The notes beneath the pieces are model-generated. The model was not told the origin of the DNA. It saw only the letters and a program-made list of their open reading frames with translations, and made no database searches. A DNA stretch of 64,000 bases. Origin: Uliginosibacterium paludis. Lineage in GTDB: Bacteria; Pseudomonadota; Gammaproteobacteria; Burkholderiales; Rhodocyclaceae. A program made the position numbers and the translations under genes. The DNA is taken from NCBI RefSeq assembly GCF_039631355.1, contig NZ_JBDIVF010000003.1, positions 558,001 through 622,000 of the forward strand, given 5' to 3'. Shown here one piece after another: positions 8,401-17,074 of this stretch (its first letter is position 1; each line of letters starts with the position of its first letter).

Positions 8401-8439
8401 TCGGTGCAAGAAATGAGACGACCAACACGGAAGGCATGA
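5419..8439 (+). CDS. tnpA: Tn3-family transposase
   Basis: A 1,006-aa DDE transposase that cuts at the 38-48-bp repeats and makes cointegrates by replicative transposition. Family length is about 990-1,010 aa, so it is complete. Catalytic residues are visible: D689 in AADGTQYDF, D760 in VHADTQGQS and E890 in NKIESYNGF. The N-terminal 400 residues form the DNA-binding half. It lies 94 bp inside the left repeat and reads inward. Its TGA overlaps the ATG of tnpC (ATGA), so the two are coupled. Confidence 0.97.
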   Translation: MVSIERTAYPRFSKPPAGKELQRNFTPTEEERAWAERTARTPIQRLGLLVLLKTFQYLHYFPSLEDVPLEVINHVRESLGYAKRIVIDYSTERTLYRHMAAVRSYLRVKAFYGTDASEIADKLAHESAELLDQRIDIINALVDELVHRQMELPAFSALDTLAERAHAEVQERIFNTVLSRIPPKTLEGFKALLFTDKLEHRQSEYNTLKKSAKRPTRKHLEMLVEHLEWLESVSGVDSLFDGVVDTKIRHFAAQAMAYDVSELRECTEAKRYTLMVALIQRMQVRARDQLAEMFLRRVATIHKRAKEELEQIQFSQRNQIEKLIGTLDGVLSILAIEPDNAVAGGQIRNYLAPAGGIEKVRETCAQVQATSGNNYLPLVWKHFKSHRSILFRLVHLLDIRPTSQDHSLIDALDLIKTYQDKHRIEWIEDGIDLSFVSDRWRKLLREGNEEGFGLGVSRRSLEICVFSYLAEELRSGDLSVAGSEEFADYRDQLLSWDECQKILPAYCDKIGLPQNAANFASSLRDWLSETAQHLDDKFPECRGDVALNGDGEPVLRKPVAREIPASVVSLQNALTQHMPSRHILDVLANIEHWMGFTRHFGPLSGNMAKLNQPAERYLLTIFAMGCNLGPTQAARHLGNSGVTPHMLSFVNRRHLSLESLEAAQRELNEVYLRLDLPKAWGDGKTVAADGTQYDFYDENLLAGYHFRYRKMGAVAYRHVANNYIAVFRHFIPPGVWEAIYVIEGLLKAGLSVEADTVHADTQGQSATVFAFTHLLGIKLMPRIRNWKNLTLYKPDKAVKYQHINRLFGDSADWGLIERHWQDLMQVALSIYTGKISSATLLRKLGSYSRKNRLYFAAQELGNVIRTGFLLEWIGSRELRQEITSNTNKIESYNGFAKWLSFGGDVIAVNEPDEQQKRLRYNDLVASALILQNTVDMMRTLGGLQKEGWKITEEDVSFLSPYQVAHVKRFGEYSLKLKRKPEPWIEDATFQQAAASVQEMRRPTRKA

Positions 8440-8795
8440 GCATGAAGATCCCCGCTCCTGACTTTGCTATCACGCCTTATGGTGATGTCGATGCCGCAGC
8501 GCTCACGCGTCTGCGGCAGGATTTCGATACGGCGCTGTTGTTGGAGCTCGTAGAACGCTTGACGCCTGTTGCACAACGCTTCAAGGCGCTTGGCGGTCTT
8601 AGAGATGACATGCTCCGCTTGCATCGCATGGCTCACACCGTGCTCAATGGCGCCAATTTGAGCGAGCCGGCCTCTGAAGATTTGTGGGAAGTCGCTGCGG
8701 AACTCATTGATGAGCTGCGGCAAACGGCCGAGACCTGTCTGGAGATCGCTTCAGCGCTGCAGCCCTTGGCAGATCTGCAGCCGAATCAGGAGTGA
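8436..8795 (+). CDS. tnpC: TnpC-like regulator of transposition
   Basis: A 119-aa mostly helical soluble protein directly downstream of and overlapping tnpA. Size, position and sequence (ALTRLRQDFDTALLLELVE..., MAHTVLNGA...) match TnpC of the Tn4651/Tn5041 branch, reported to lower transposition by acting on tnpA expression after transcription. Its last ten bases overlap the end of the convergent recombinase gene. No signal peptide or membrane segment. Confidence 0.8.
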   Translation: MSMKIPAPDFAITPYGDVDAAALTRLRQDFDTALLLELVERLTPVAQRFKALGGLRDDMLRLHRMAHTVLNGANLSEPASEDLWEVAAELIDELRQTAETCLEIASALQPLADLQPNQE

Positions 8796-9724
8796 GCTTG
8801 CCCTGACAAAGCCTGCTCGATACGCTGCTGTCCAAAGGAGTCTGCCGTGTCGATGTAGCGCATGGCTGACTTCATATCCCTCCAGCCAACATACTCCATC
8901 AGGCTTCTCACATCCCAGCCGTTGTCATTGGCCCAAGTTGCGAAGCCTCGGCGTAAGGAATGGCTGCTGAAATCTCCTGAGGACAACAATCCGGCCTGCT
9001 CCAGGATGCTGCGTAGCAGCGGCGTAATACTGTTGGCGTGCAGGCCTTGGGCACTGATGTGGCCCCAGCGATTCACCCCACGAAAAACTGGTCCATCCTC
9101 AATCTCGGCCAAGTCTGTCCATGCAGTGTAGGCCGTGACAGGACACAGACGGGACAAGGCCGGGACTTTGAAGTGCTGCCCGGCCAACTGACGATCAGCC
9201 TTTGTGCGTGGCAAGAAACAGGTCATGCCTTGCCCAGGAACGAGTTCGACGTTTTGTGCTTCCAGACTGATCAGTTCATCGCTGCGGAACCCCCGCCAGA
9301 AACCCAGCAGCAGCAAAGCCTTGTTTCGCGTGAAACGTAGTCGTTCCGCTGGATCGCACGTAAGCATGGCCGTGTCCAGCCAGGCTACGGTGTGGGTCAA
9401 TTGGTCAATCTGCAGCGGCACGGCCTGCTGTGGCTTTGCAGGATGCAGTGCCGAAATCCCCTTCAAGGTCTTGCGTACCAACGGAGTCTTGGTCGGATCA
9501 GCGAATCCCTGATCCTGATGCCAGTGTGACAAGGCCGCCAGACGGTGGCGTAACGTGGCAATGGACAGCTGTTCGGCATGCTGGGCCAAATAGCGGGCAA
9601 TACCATCGGCGCTCGCGGGTAGAAACCCGCCCCATTCAACCTCGAAATGACGCAAGGCTGATGCATAACTGCGACGCGTATTGGCACGCGTTGCTGCCAG
9701 CACATAGACGTCGACATCGTTCAT
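8786..9724 (-). CDS. tnpS: Tyrosine recombinase, TnpS-like cointegrate resolvase
   Basis: A 312-aa phage-integrase-fold recombinase. N-terminal SAM-like DNA-binding domain at about 8-95, catalytic domain from about 110. Catalytic set visible: Arg in FWRGFRSDEL, Lys in RTKADRQ, H-x-x-R in SHSLRRGFA and the Tyr nucleophile in AMRYIDTAD. In Tn4651, TnpS with TnpT resolves cointegrates at a site between their divergent genes. Here the TnpT-like gene is 28.6 kb away at the other end. The gene is convergent with tnpC; inverted repeats lie just before its start. An unrelated resolvase or integrase is the alternative. Confidence 0.8.
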   Translation of the reverse strand: MNDVDVYVLAATRANTRRSYASALRHFEVEWGGFLPASADGIARYLAQHAEQLSIATLRHRLAALSHWHQDQGFADPTKTPLVRKTLKGISALHPAKPQQAVPLQIDQLTHTVAWLDTAMLTCDPAERLRFTRNKALLLLGFWRGFRSDELISLEAQNVELVPGQGMTCFLPRTKADRQLAGQHFKVPALSRLCPVTAYTAWTDLAEIEDGPVFRGVNRWGHISAQGLHANSITPLLRSILEQAGLLSSGDFSSHSLRRGFATWANDNGWDVRSLMEYVGWRDMKSAMRYIDTADSFGQQRIEQALSGQAHS

Positions 9725-9726
9725 GG

Positions 9727-9784
9727 GGCTCTCGTAATAAAGACATGCTTAGCGTAACTTTGGCATGAATCTATTTCGAGAGCC
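9727..9784. repeat. Inverted repeats upstream of tnpS, candidate resolution site
   Basis: Outer arms GGCTCTCG (9727-9734) and CGAGAGCC (9777-9784) match perfectly; inside, CATGC (9744-9748) and GCATG (9763-9767) are also inverted. Located right before the recombinase start, where a tyrosine recombinase core site or its operator would be. Role inferred. Confidence 0.5.
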
Positions 9785-9895
9785 ACCAAGCCCAAATGAA
9801 TGCCGGCGATAAGCACTTCATGGCAGCTCAAAATCGCTGACCCGCATGACGCTTGGCGGAGCAGCCAGAGCTGAGAAAACACTCCTCATAAGATG

Positions 9896-12800
9896 TTATT
9901 TCGGGCTTTCTTTCCGCAAGCCATATTGCTTGACCAGGCCATAGATCGCCGGAATTACGCACAGCGTCAGCAGGGTCGAGGAGATCATGCCTCCGACCAT
10001 GGGCGCTGCAATGCGGCTCATGACTTCCGAACCAGTGCCCGTGCTCCACATGATCGGGAGCAAGCCCGCCATGATGGCCACGACCGTCATCATCTTCGGG
10101 CGAACGCGTTCCACGGCGCCTTCCATGATGGCTCCGTAGAGGTCGGGCAGCGTGGGTGTTTGTCCTTGAGCCAGACGCTTGGCGCGGACTTCCTCCCAAG
10201 CATGGTCAAGGTAGATCAGCATGATCACGCCAGTTTCAGCGGCCACACCAGCAAGCGCGATGAACCCTACAGCCACAGCCACGCTCATGTTGTAGCCCAG
10301 TGCCCACATTAGCCATACGCCACCCACCAGGGCGAAAGGCACCGAGAGCATCACGATCAGTGTTTCGGTCAGGCGTTTGAAGTTCAGGTAGAGCAGCAAG
10401 AAGATGAGCAGCAGGGTTACCGGTACGACTACTTTCATCTTGGCAATGGCGCGCTCCATGGATTCGAACTGCCCGCTCCAGGTGGCGTAGTAGCCGGCCG
10501 GGAACTGGACCTGTTCAGCTACCGCCTTGCGAGCTTCATTGACATAGGAGCCGATGTCCCGATCACGAATGTCGACATAGATGTAGGCAGACAACAGCGC
10601 GTTTTCGGTACGAATACCGGGGGCGCCTTTAGCCACCTCTACCTTGGCCAGCTGGCCAAGCGGAATCATGGCACCGTCCATGGTGGGAACCAGTACATTG
10701 GTGGCAATCGACTGCGGATCGGATCGCAATTCGCGCGGATAGCGCACGGTAACGCCGAAGCGCTCACGCCCCTCCACTGTTGTTGTCACCATTTCTCCGC
10801 CCAGGGCTGTGGCAATGACATCCTGCACCGCGCCCACACTCAAGCCATAGCGTGCCAGCTGCTGCCGGTCGGGTTCGATGTTCAGGTAGAACCCGCCGGT
10901 AATGCGTTCAGCAAAGGCACTGGTGGTGCCGGGAACGGTCTTGACGACGGCCTCGATCTCCTTGGCCAGACGCTCCATTTCATTCAGGTCTTTGCCGAAA
11001 ACCTTGATCCCGATGGGGGTACGGATACCCGTAGACAACATGTCGATGCGCGCCTTGATCGGCATGGTCCAGGCATTTGAAACCCCGGGGAATTGCAATG
11101 CCTTGTCCAGCTCGGCGATCAGTTTGTCGGTCGTCAGCCCTTCACGCCACTCCGACTCTGGCTTGAGATTGATGACGGTCTCGAACATCTCTGTTGGCGC
11201 TGGATCTGTCGCAGTGTTGGCGCGTCCCGCCTTGCCATACACGGAAGCAACCTCCGGGAAGCTCTTGATGATCTTGTTCTGCGTCTGCATCAACTCGGCG
11301 GCTTTGGTAATCGACATGCCCGGCAAAGAGGCCGGCATGTACAGCAAGGTGCCTTCGTTGAGGGTGGGCATGAATTCACTGCCCAGCTTTGAGGCGGGCC
11401 AGATGGTTGCCAGGAGCGCCAGGGTGGCGATGGCGATGGTTGTTTTCTTCCAGCGCATCACCAGCGCGATGACCGGGCGATAGATCCAGATCAGGAAGCG
11501 ATTCACCGGATTTTTTGACTCCGGCATGATGTGCCCGCGAACGAACAGCATCATCAGCACAGGCACCAGGGTCACGGAAAGAAAGGCAGCGCCCGCCATG
11601 GCAAAGGTCTTTGTGTAGGCCAGCGGCGAGAACAAACGTCCTTCCTGAGACTCCAGCGTGAACACGGGCAGGAACGATACGGTGATGATCAGGAGCGAGA
11701 AAAATAGTGCCGGACCGACTTCCTTGCAGGCCGCAATCAAAGCTTCCGCACGGGACTCGCCGGGCTTGAGCCGTTCGATATGTTTGTGCGCGTTTTCGAT
11801 CATCACGATGGCCGCATCGATCATCGCGCCAATGGCAATCGCGATGCCGCCAAGACTCATGATGTTGGAGTTCATGCCCAGCAAGCGCATCGCTAGAAAC
11901 GCAATCAGAACGCCCACCGGCAGCATGAAAATCGCGACAAGTGCCGAGCGGACGTGGAGCAGGAACACTATGCAGACCAGCGCAACAATGATGCTCTCCT
12001 CTACCAGCGTTGCTTTGAGCGTTTCGATGGCACGATGGATCAGGTCGGAGCGGTCATACACGCTTTGAACGCTGACCCCCTCCGGTAGCCCGCTGGAGAC
12101 TTCGGAAATTTTCTGTTTGATGTTGTGAATGACCTCCAGGGCGTTCTGCCCATAGCGAGACATGGCGATGCCAGAGACGACTTCACCTTCGCCGTTGAGT
12201 TCGGTAACGCCCCGGCGCTCGTCAGGCACCAGCTCGACGCGCGCGATGTCGCGGATCAGAACTGGGGTTCCTTTTTCACTCTTGACGACCAGGTTTTCGA
12301 TGTCGGAAATGCCACGCAGGTAGCCTTTGCCCCGAATCATGTATTCGGTTTCGGCCATTTCAACTACCCGACCACCGACATCCCGGTTGGATTCCCTGAT
12401 TACCTTGGTAATGGTTTCCAGCGGAATACCGTATGAGCGCAGCCGGACAGGATCTACGGTGACCTGGTAGGTCTGAACGAAACCACCGATAGAGGCTACC
12501 TCCGCCACGCCGGGGGCCTTGGCGAGCTGGTAACGCAAATACCAGTCCTGAATCGTGCGCAGTTCAGCCAGTGACTTGTTTTTACCTTCCAGTGCGTACT
12601 GATATACCCAGCCTACGCCCGTGGCGTCAGGCCCGAGTTGCGGGGAAACATCTTTGGGCAGACGGCCGGAAGCAAAATTGAGATATTCCAGCACACGGGA
12701 GCGTGCCCAGTAGATGTCCGTACCGTCTTCGAAGATCACGTAGACAAAGGACGCCCCGAAGAAGGAGAAGCCCCGAACCACCTTGGATTTCGGCACCGAC

Positions 12801-13021
12801 AGCATGGCGCTGGTCAGCGGATAGGTCACCTGATCCTCGACCACTTGCGGCGCTTGGCCGGGGTATTCGGTATACACGATGACCTGAACGTCGGAGAGGT
12901 CAGGCAAGGCGTCCAGTGGGGTTTTGAGGACAGCCCAGGCGCCCGCCACGATGATGAACAAAGTGCCCAGCAATACCAGGAAGCGATTGCGTGCCGACCA
13001 GTCGATAATGGATGAAAGCAT
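9896..13021 (-). CDS. cusA: Copper/silver RND efflux pump CusA/SilA
   Basis: A 1,041-aa heavy-metal RND transporter of the inner membrane, usual length. It exports Cu(I)/Ag(I) from periplasm or cytosol through CusB and CusC using the proton gradient. Features: N-terminal membrane helix (FLVLLGTLFIIVAGAWAVL), periplasmic loop, then helix 4 with GAMIDAAIVMIENAH, the Asp/Glu pattern of the monovalent-metal (HME4) group, followed by repeated structure in the C-half. The gene is the last of cusC-cusB-cusA, 12 bp after cusB. A degenerate CopR box lies upstream of the operon. Confidence 0.95.
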   Translation of the reverse strand: MLSSIIDWSARNRFLVLLGTLFIIVAGAWAVLKTPLDALPDLSDVQVIVYTEYPGQAPQVVEDQVTYPLTSAMLSVPKSKVVRGFSFFGASFVYVIFEDGTDIYWARSRVLEYLNFASGRLPKDVSPQLGPDATGVGWVYQYALEGKNKSLAELRTIQDWYLRYQLAKAPGVAEVASIGGFVQTYQVTVDPVRLRSYGIPLETITKVIRESNRDVGGRVVEMAETEYMIRGKGYLRGISDIENLVVKSEKGTPVLIRDIARVELVPDERRGVTELNGEGEVVSGIAMSRYGQNALEVIHNIKQKISEVSSGLPEGVSVQSVYDRSDLIHRAIETLKATLVEESIIVALVCIVFLLHVRSALVAIFMLPVGVLIAFLAMRLLGMNSNIMSLGGIAIAIGAMIDAAIVMIENAHKHIERLKPGESRAEALIAACKEVGPALFFSLLIITVSFLPVFTLESQEGRLFSPLAYTKTFAMAGAAFLSVTLVPVLMMLFVRGHIMPESKNPVNRFLIWIYRPVIALVMRWKKTTIAIATLALLATIWPASKLGSEFMPTLNEGTLLYMPASLPGMSITKAAELMQTQNKIIKSFPEVASVYGKAGRANTATDPAPTEMFETVINLKPESEWREGLTTDKLIAELDKALQFPGVSNAWTMPIKARIDMLSTGIRTPIGIKVFGKDLNEMERLAKEIEAVVKTVPGTTSAFAERITGGFYLNIEPDRQQLARYGLSVGAVQDVIATALGGEMVTTTVEGRERFGVTVRYPRELRSDPQSIATNVLVPTMDGAMIPLGQLAKVEVAKGAPGIRTENALLSAYIYVDIRDRDIGSYVNEARKAVAEQVQFPAGYYATWSGQFESMERAIAKMKVVVPVTLLLIFLLLYLNFKRLTETLIVMLSVPFALVGGVWLMWALGYNMSVAVAVGFIALAGVAAETGVIMLIYLDHAWEEVRAKRLAQGQTPTLPDLYGAIMEGAVERVRPKMMTVVAIMAGLLPIMWSTGTGSEVMSRIAAPMVGGMISSTLLTLCVIPAIYGLVKQYGLRKESPK

Positions 13022-13033
13022 GCTTGCCTCGCC

Positions 13034-14656
13034 TTAGTGAGCGCTATGGGAATTGCTGGGGGTCGCCTGAGGGCGCTTGGCTTGCGCCTTCATTCCGGTA
13101 ATGACGTATTCCCCCGGCGCGCGCTCCACGAACTCAAAACTCACGCCTTGGCCTGTCTTCAAGCCTTGGGCAAGCGCTGTATTGGCAAGCTTGAATTCCA
13201 TGCTCATAGCCGGCCACTTGAGCGAAGCAATCGCATCATGTTTGAGCATCACAGTCGCATTCGCCGGGTCCATCGACTCGATTTCGCCGACGGCCTGATG
13301 GACAACGGCTTTGGTTTGTCCGGTCGGCTTGGCTGCGTCAGCAGGGGCGTTCACCGCACCAGGCGCCGCGGCTCCGTGCGCTGCATGACCAAAACCACCA
13401 ACAGCCGCCTTGAGGTTGCTTTCTGCGTCGATCAAGAAGTTCGCTGCAACCACGACTTCTTCGTTCGCTTGCACGCCTTCGAGCACCTGAATGTATTGCT
13501 CGCCTCTGAGCCCCAGCTTTACTTCGCGGGGCTCAAAGCGTCCTTCAGCACGCTGTACAAGTACGAGCGCCCGCTTCCCGCTGTCGATCACCGCGCTGTT
13601 GGGCACTGTCAGCACGGGCGTACCTGCGCCCGTGCTGACCTCTACCTGGGCAAACATGGCGGGCTTGAGCAGCAATTGTGGGTTGCTCAGCTCCACCCGG
13701 ACCGGGATGGTGCGGGTTTCTGCATTCAAGCTGGGATAGATGTAGGACACAGTCCCCTGGAAACGCTTGTCCGGGTAAGCCGGGATGCTCACGGACGCCT
13801 TGCTGCCAAGCTTGAGCTGGCCGATATCCTGCTCAAACACATCGGCAATGACCCATACCGAAGACAGGTCGGTAATCTGGTAGAGCGACTCGCCCGGCTC
13901 GAAGCGCATGCCCTGGATGGCTTTCTTCTCCGAAACGATGCCCGACACCGGGGAGCGGAAGGTCAAGGTACGGCGGCTCTCTTGCTGACTGGCCAGTGAC
14001 TTGATCTGCTCTGCCGAAATATCCCAGTTTTTCAGGCGTGTGAGGCTGGCGTCAGCCAGTGACTGCATCCCGCGCCGGGTCTCTTCGTTTCCCCCCTGGA
14101 GGGCCTGCACGCCTTGCGCGGCAATCGCGTATTCACGCTGTGCCGATACCAACTCAGGGCTATACACCTCAAACAAGGGCTGTCCTCGGCTGACCGCTTG
14201 CCCTGTCACATTGACATGCAGTTTCTCGACGTAGCCCTCGAACTTGGGGGAAATGGAGAAAGTCTTGCGTTCATCCGCTTCCACCCGGCCTGCCGCGCGT
14301 AGCTGTCGATCCAGCGCACGCATCGCAGCCGCTTCGGTGCGCACGCCCAATTTCTGGACTTTCTCTGTGCTGATCTTCAGTTCAGTGGAAGATCCCGCCG
14401 GCTCTTCCCCGTCATAAACCGGGATGTAATCCATACCCATAGGGTCTTTTTTGGGGACGGGAGATGTATCCGGCAGCCCCATGGGGTTGCGGTAATACAG
14501 GATCTTGCGCTGAGCCGTGGCGGACGTGCCTGCGGCAGTCTGGCCGATTTCTGCTGCGGGTTGCCCGTGTCCGGCAGGGCGAGCCCCCAGCCAATACCCC
14601 GCCCCCAAGGCGGCGAGCGTCAAAGTGGCAACACCAAACGTAAGCGTGCGATTCAT
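13034..14656 (-). CDS. cusB: Copper/silver efflux adaptor CusB/SilB with fused metal-binding domains
   Basis: A 540-aa periplasmic membrane-fusion protein linking CusA to CusC. N-terminal anchor at about 5-25, then a heavy-metal-binding domain with YYRNPMGLPDTSPVPKKDPMG at about 54-75 whose Met/Tyr residues bind metal. Barrel-sandwich and hairpin domains occupy about 110-410. The last 90 residues (VGEIESMDP...LKWPAMSMEF) are a CusF-like domain, so the chaperone is fused to the adaptor here. Start overlaps the cusC stop (ATGA). Longer than CusB of E. coli (about 400 aa) because of the fused C-terminal domain. Confidence 0.93.
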   Translation of the reverse strand: MNRTLTFGVATLTLAALGAGYWLGARPAGHGQPAAEIGQTAAGTSATAQRKILYYRNPMGLPDTSPVPKKDPMGMDYIPVYDGEEPAGSSTELKISTEKVQKLGVRTEAAAMRALDRQLRAAGRVEADERKTFSISPKFEGYVEKLHVNVTGQAVSRGQPLFEVYSPELVSAQREYAIAAQGVQALQGGNEETRRGMQSLADASLTRLKNWDISAEQIKSLASQQESRRTLTFRSPVSGIVSEKKAIQGMRFEPGESLYQITDLSSVWVIADVFEQDIGQLKLGSKASVSIPAYPDKRFQGTVSYIYPSLNAETRTIPVRVELSNPQLLLKPAMFAQVEVSTGAGTPVLTVPNSAVIDSGKRALVLVQRAEGRFEPREVKLGLRGEQYIQVLEGVQANEEVVVAANFLIDAESNLKAAVGGFGHAAHGAAAPGAVNAPADAAKPTGQTKAVVHQAVGEIESMDPANATVMLKHDAIASLKWPAMSMEFKLANTALAQGLKTGQGVSFEFVERAPGEYVITGMKAQAKRPQATPSNSHSAH

Positions 14657-15945
14657 AGTGCTTCCCCAATCAGTTTCTCGATATTGGTCAGTCTGAGGTG
14701 CTGCTCTGCCTGTGCTTTCAGCATCGAAACGCGGGCTTGGGTGATCTGGCGCTGCGCGTCCAGCAGTGTGGCGAAATCCACCTTGCCGTTTTCATAACCC
14801 GCCAATGCGGACTTGAAGGAGAGTTCGGACTGCGGCAGTACGCTGCCGCGCACCAGCGCTTCAGAACGCTCGGCGGTTTCATAAGCACTCAGATTCTCGG
14901 CCAGCTCACCAAACAAACGCTGGGTAGCCGCTTCCTGCCGAGCCCGCGCTGCGGCCAGCATGGCGTTCGCCTCGCGCTCCTGGCTGCGACGTGCGCCTTG
15001 TTGCAGCGGGATATTGACCTGCAGCATCAGCTCCCATTCATTGATCCGGTTGCCGGATTGAATGGGGGAAACCCCGAGACTGATGTCGGGGTAACGATTT
15101 TTGTATGTCAGCTCCCGGTTCTGCTCAGCGGCTGTGATGCGATGACTTTCGACAGCAACCTGCGGATTGTTGCTGCGCAGTCGCTCGATCAACTCGCCCA
15201 TATTGAGCTTGTCGCGGCCTGGAATGGCGGGCAATTCCTCCGGGGCCTCCAGAGGGGACGCTGTTGGCCGGTTGAGTACTGCGTTGAGTTTGGCGCTGAG
15301 GGCGCGCCGCTCCCCGCTGACGCCAATGAGTTCGGCCCGCATGGCGTTCTGTTCAAGCTGAGCGCGAATCACATCCTGCTGCGGCGTCAGTCCTCCGGCG
15401 TAACGCGCCTGGGCGATTTTCTCCAGTTGCGACATCAGCGCCAGTTGCTCTTGCAGGAGGCGCTCGTTGCTGTCCAGAAAATAACGCTGGAGAAAAGTCT
15501 GCCGGATCAGCGCGGAAAGCTCGGTCCAGTTGCTTTGCACCAAGCCCTCAGCCGCGCGAGCCTCAGCCGTTGCCACACCCGTGCGCAGATCACGCTTGCC
15601 GTACCAGGGGAAGTCCTGCATGAGCAGGTAGCGGGTGCTGCCAACCCGGGAAGGATCGAGCGTCGGATTCTGCTCACCCATCTTGGTAATGTCGCGCAAC
15701 TCGACTTGCAGTTTTGGATCAGGCAAGGCGCCTGCGGAGCCGATCCGTTCTGCGGCAGCTTCCGCCTCATGACGCATGGCGGAATATTCAACATTGTGGG
15801 ATTTCGCGTACTCAAGCAAACCGTGCAGGTCCGCGCCGACCGGTTTTTCTTGAGCCTGCACATTGAATGCCAGCGCTTGCCAGAACAGCACAATCAGCAA
15901 GGCCAGAGGGCGAACAGGAAATGAGTGTTTCACGCCATGCTCCAC
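14653..15945 (-). CDS. cusC: Outer-membrane efflux channel, CusC/TolC family
   Basis: A 430-aa TolC-family channel with signal peptide (LALLIVLFWQALAFNVQAQ), two repeats of the outer-membrane efflux domain (about 40-215 and 230-425) and the usual Ala/Gln/Arg-rich helices such as AAARARQEAATQRLF. It forms the outer-membrane exit for the CusBA pump. First of the three cus genes; copG is directly upstream by 5 bp, giving a copG-cusC-cusB-cusA operon. No lipobox is evident, unlike E. coli CusC. Confidence 0.9.
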   Translation of the reverse strand: MEHGVKHSFPVRPLALLIVLFWQALAFNVQAQEKPVGADLHGLLEYAKSHNVEYSAMRHEAEAAAERIGSAGALPDPKLQVELRDITKMGEQNPTLDPSRVGSTRYLLMQDFPWYGKRDLRTGVATAEARAAEGLVQSNWTELSALIRQTFLQRYFLDSNERLLQEQLALMSQLEKIAQARYAGGLTPQQDVIRAQLEQNAMRAELIGVSGERRALSAKLNAVLNRPTASPLEAPEELPAIPGRDKLNMGELIERLRSNNPQVAVESHRITAAEQNRELTYKNRYPDISLGVSPIQSGNRINEWELMLQVNIPLQQGARRSQEREANAMLAAARARQEAATQRLFGELAENLSAYETAERSEALVRGSVLPQSELSFKSALAGYENGKVDFATLLDAQRQITQARVSMLKAQAEQHLRLTNIEKLIGEAL

Positions 15946-15950
15946 TTGAT

Positions 15951-16415
15951 TCAGTGCTTGGCAAAAACGGAGGTACTGCCATCCGCTTTGACCAGCAGCG
16001 AGTTATAGGGAATGGATTGAGACCCCTCCATGCCGGGCGAACCGGGGGGCATCGACGGAACGGCCAAACCGAGTGCGGCCGGCTTTTCGGCCAACAGACG
16101 CTTGATATCCTCGGCAGGGATATGACCTTCAAGCACATATTTTCCCACTTGGGCGGTATGACATGAAGCCACCGAAGTGGGCATGCGCAGACGTTCTCGC
16201 TGTGCGATGACATCCTTGACTTCCGTGACCTTCATCTTGAATCCAGCCTGGCGCATGTGTTCGACCCATTTGCCACAGCAGCCACAGTAAGGACTCTTGA
16301 AAACCTCAACTGTTTCGCCGGCAGCCTGGGCCGGCAAACTGCCGATCAAACTCATCGTGGCCAGTGCGGCAAGTAGCAATTTGCGAGCGCCTGTGTTTCT
16401 GATTGCGTTTGTCAT
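15951..16415 (-). CDS. copG: CopG-like periplasmic copper-binding protein (DUF411)
   Basis: A 154-aa exported protein. Signal peptide at 1-32 (LLLAALATMSLIGSLPAQAAG), then the DUF411 signature VFKSPYCGCCGKWVEHM and, further on, SCHTAQVGKYVLEGHIPA. The Cys cluster CGCC and the Cys-His pair bind copper; the fold is thioredoxin-like. CopG proteins are linked to copper resistance, probably handling Cu(I) in the periplasm. Start supported by AAAGGAA 8 bases upstream. Leads the cus operon behind a CopR-like box. Confidence 0.88.
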   Translation of the reverse strand: MTNAIRNTGARKLLLAALATMSLIGSLPAQAAGETVEVFKSPYCGCCGKWVEHMRQAGFKMKVTEVKDVIAQRERLRMPTSVASCHTAQVGKYVLEGHIPAEDIKRLLAEKPAALGLAVPSMPPGSPGMEGSQSIPYNSLLVKADGSTSVFAKH

Positions 16416-16482
16416 GGTGAACTTCCTTTGAAAGTGATGGGCTCATCATGCGCGGCACTCTCTGTCAGCAAGCTGTCCTGAA

Positions 16483-16500
16483 GATTACGGACTTGTAAGG
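16483..16500 (-). promoter_or_regulatory. Degenerate CopR/CusR box upstream of copG-cusCBA
   Basis: GATTACGGACTTGTAAGG matches the perfect box at 23289-23306 at the half-sites GATTAC and TGTAA. It is 68 bp before the copG start, suitable for activation by the CusR encoded in this element. Confidence 0.55.
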
Positions 16501-16567
16501 AAGTAGCTGAATGAATCGATGTTGACGGACGTCAAACCAAAGAACTTGCGACAGAGAGAAAGAATGC

Positions 16568-16598
16568 AAAAAAGGCCTGCGAAACATCCCGCAGGCCT
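16568..16598 (-). terminator. Rho-independent terminator
   Basis: Leftward hairpin AGGCCTGC / GCAGGCCT with a 10-nt loop, followed on the minus strand by six T. It lies 30 bp after the stop of the BamE-like gene (16628) and insulates it from the cus operon. Confidence 0.85.
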
Positions 16599-16627
16599 CC
16601 ATCAATCCTTTTTTCAATGGATGTGTT

Positions 16628-16957
16628 TCAGGTGTTGCCAGAGCTCGCGCGTTGATAAAGCATCGTGCGGCTCACTTTTCCATCCGTGCCGAAATCCACG
16701 TCGAAACGCTGCGTCCAGTCATCCGTATCGTAGGTCCAGGTTGTCGTGCCATTGAGCCAGACTGGCTTGCTGGCAGGTTTGCCCAGCGCATGTTCGACCT
16801 CCGCCGCGCTCACGCCAGATTTCACCACGGGCAGTTGAGTGAGTCTGATGGTCGGCGCGGGCGTTCCATCCTTGGCAAACAGTGCGGGGCTTGTTGCGAG
16901 AAAACCGGTGGCTACCAAAGCGGCAACACTTGAACGGATGAGGGTTGAGGCATTCAT
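16628..16957 (-). CDS. Small exported BamE/SmpA-like protein
   Basis: A 109-aa protein with a signal peptide (SSVAALVATGFLATSPALFAK). The mature part, with VVKSGVSAAEVEHALGKPASKP and TTWTYD...DVDFGTDGKV, resembles the SmpA/OmlA fold (two helices and three strands, as in BamE). No lipobox. Function in metal resistance is unknown; similar small proteins occur in copper islands. Monocistronic: terminator after it, and a CopR-like box about 100 bp upstream. Ribosome site ATAGGAGA precedes the start. Confidence 0.7.
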   Translation of the reverse strand: MNASTLIRSSVAALVATGFLATSPALFAKDGTPAPTIRLTQLPVVKSGVSAAEVEHALGKPASKPVWLNGTTTWTYDTDDWTQRFDVDFGTDGKVSRTMLYQRASSGNT

Positions 16958-17054
16958 AATGATCTCCTATGGATATTGGGGAGGCTTGTGGGCAAATGCC
17001 CTCAAGCACACGATCAGTATGGAGTTCATGAACTGACGATGCGGTGACCCGCGC

Positions 17055-17070
17055 ATTACATTCATGTCAC
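17055..17070 (-). promoter_or_regulatory. Candidate CopR/CusR box upstream of the BamE-like gene
   Basis: ATTACA-TTCA-TGTCAC keeps the half-sites of the 23289-23306 palindrome with two changes. It lies 98 bp before the start at 16957 and just before the end of the HD-GYP gene coming from the right. Confidence 0.45.
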
Positions 17071-17074
17071 TTCG

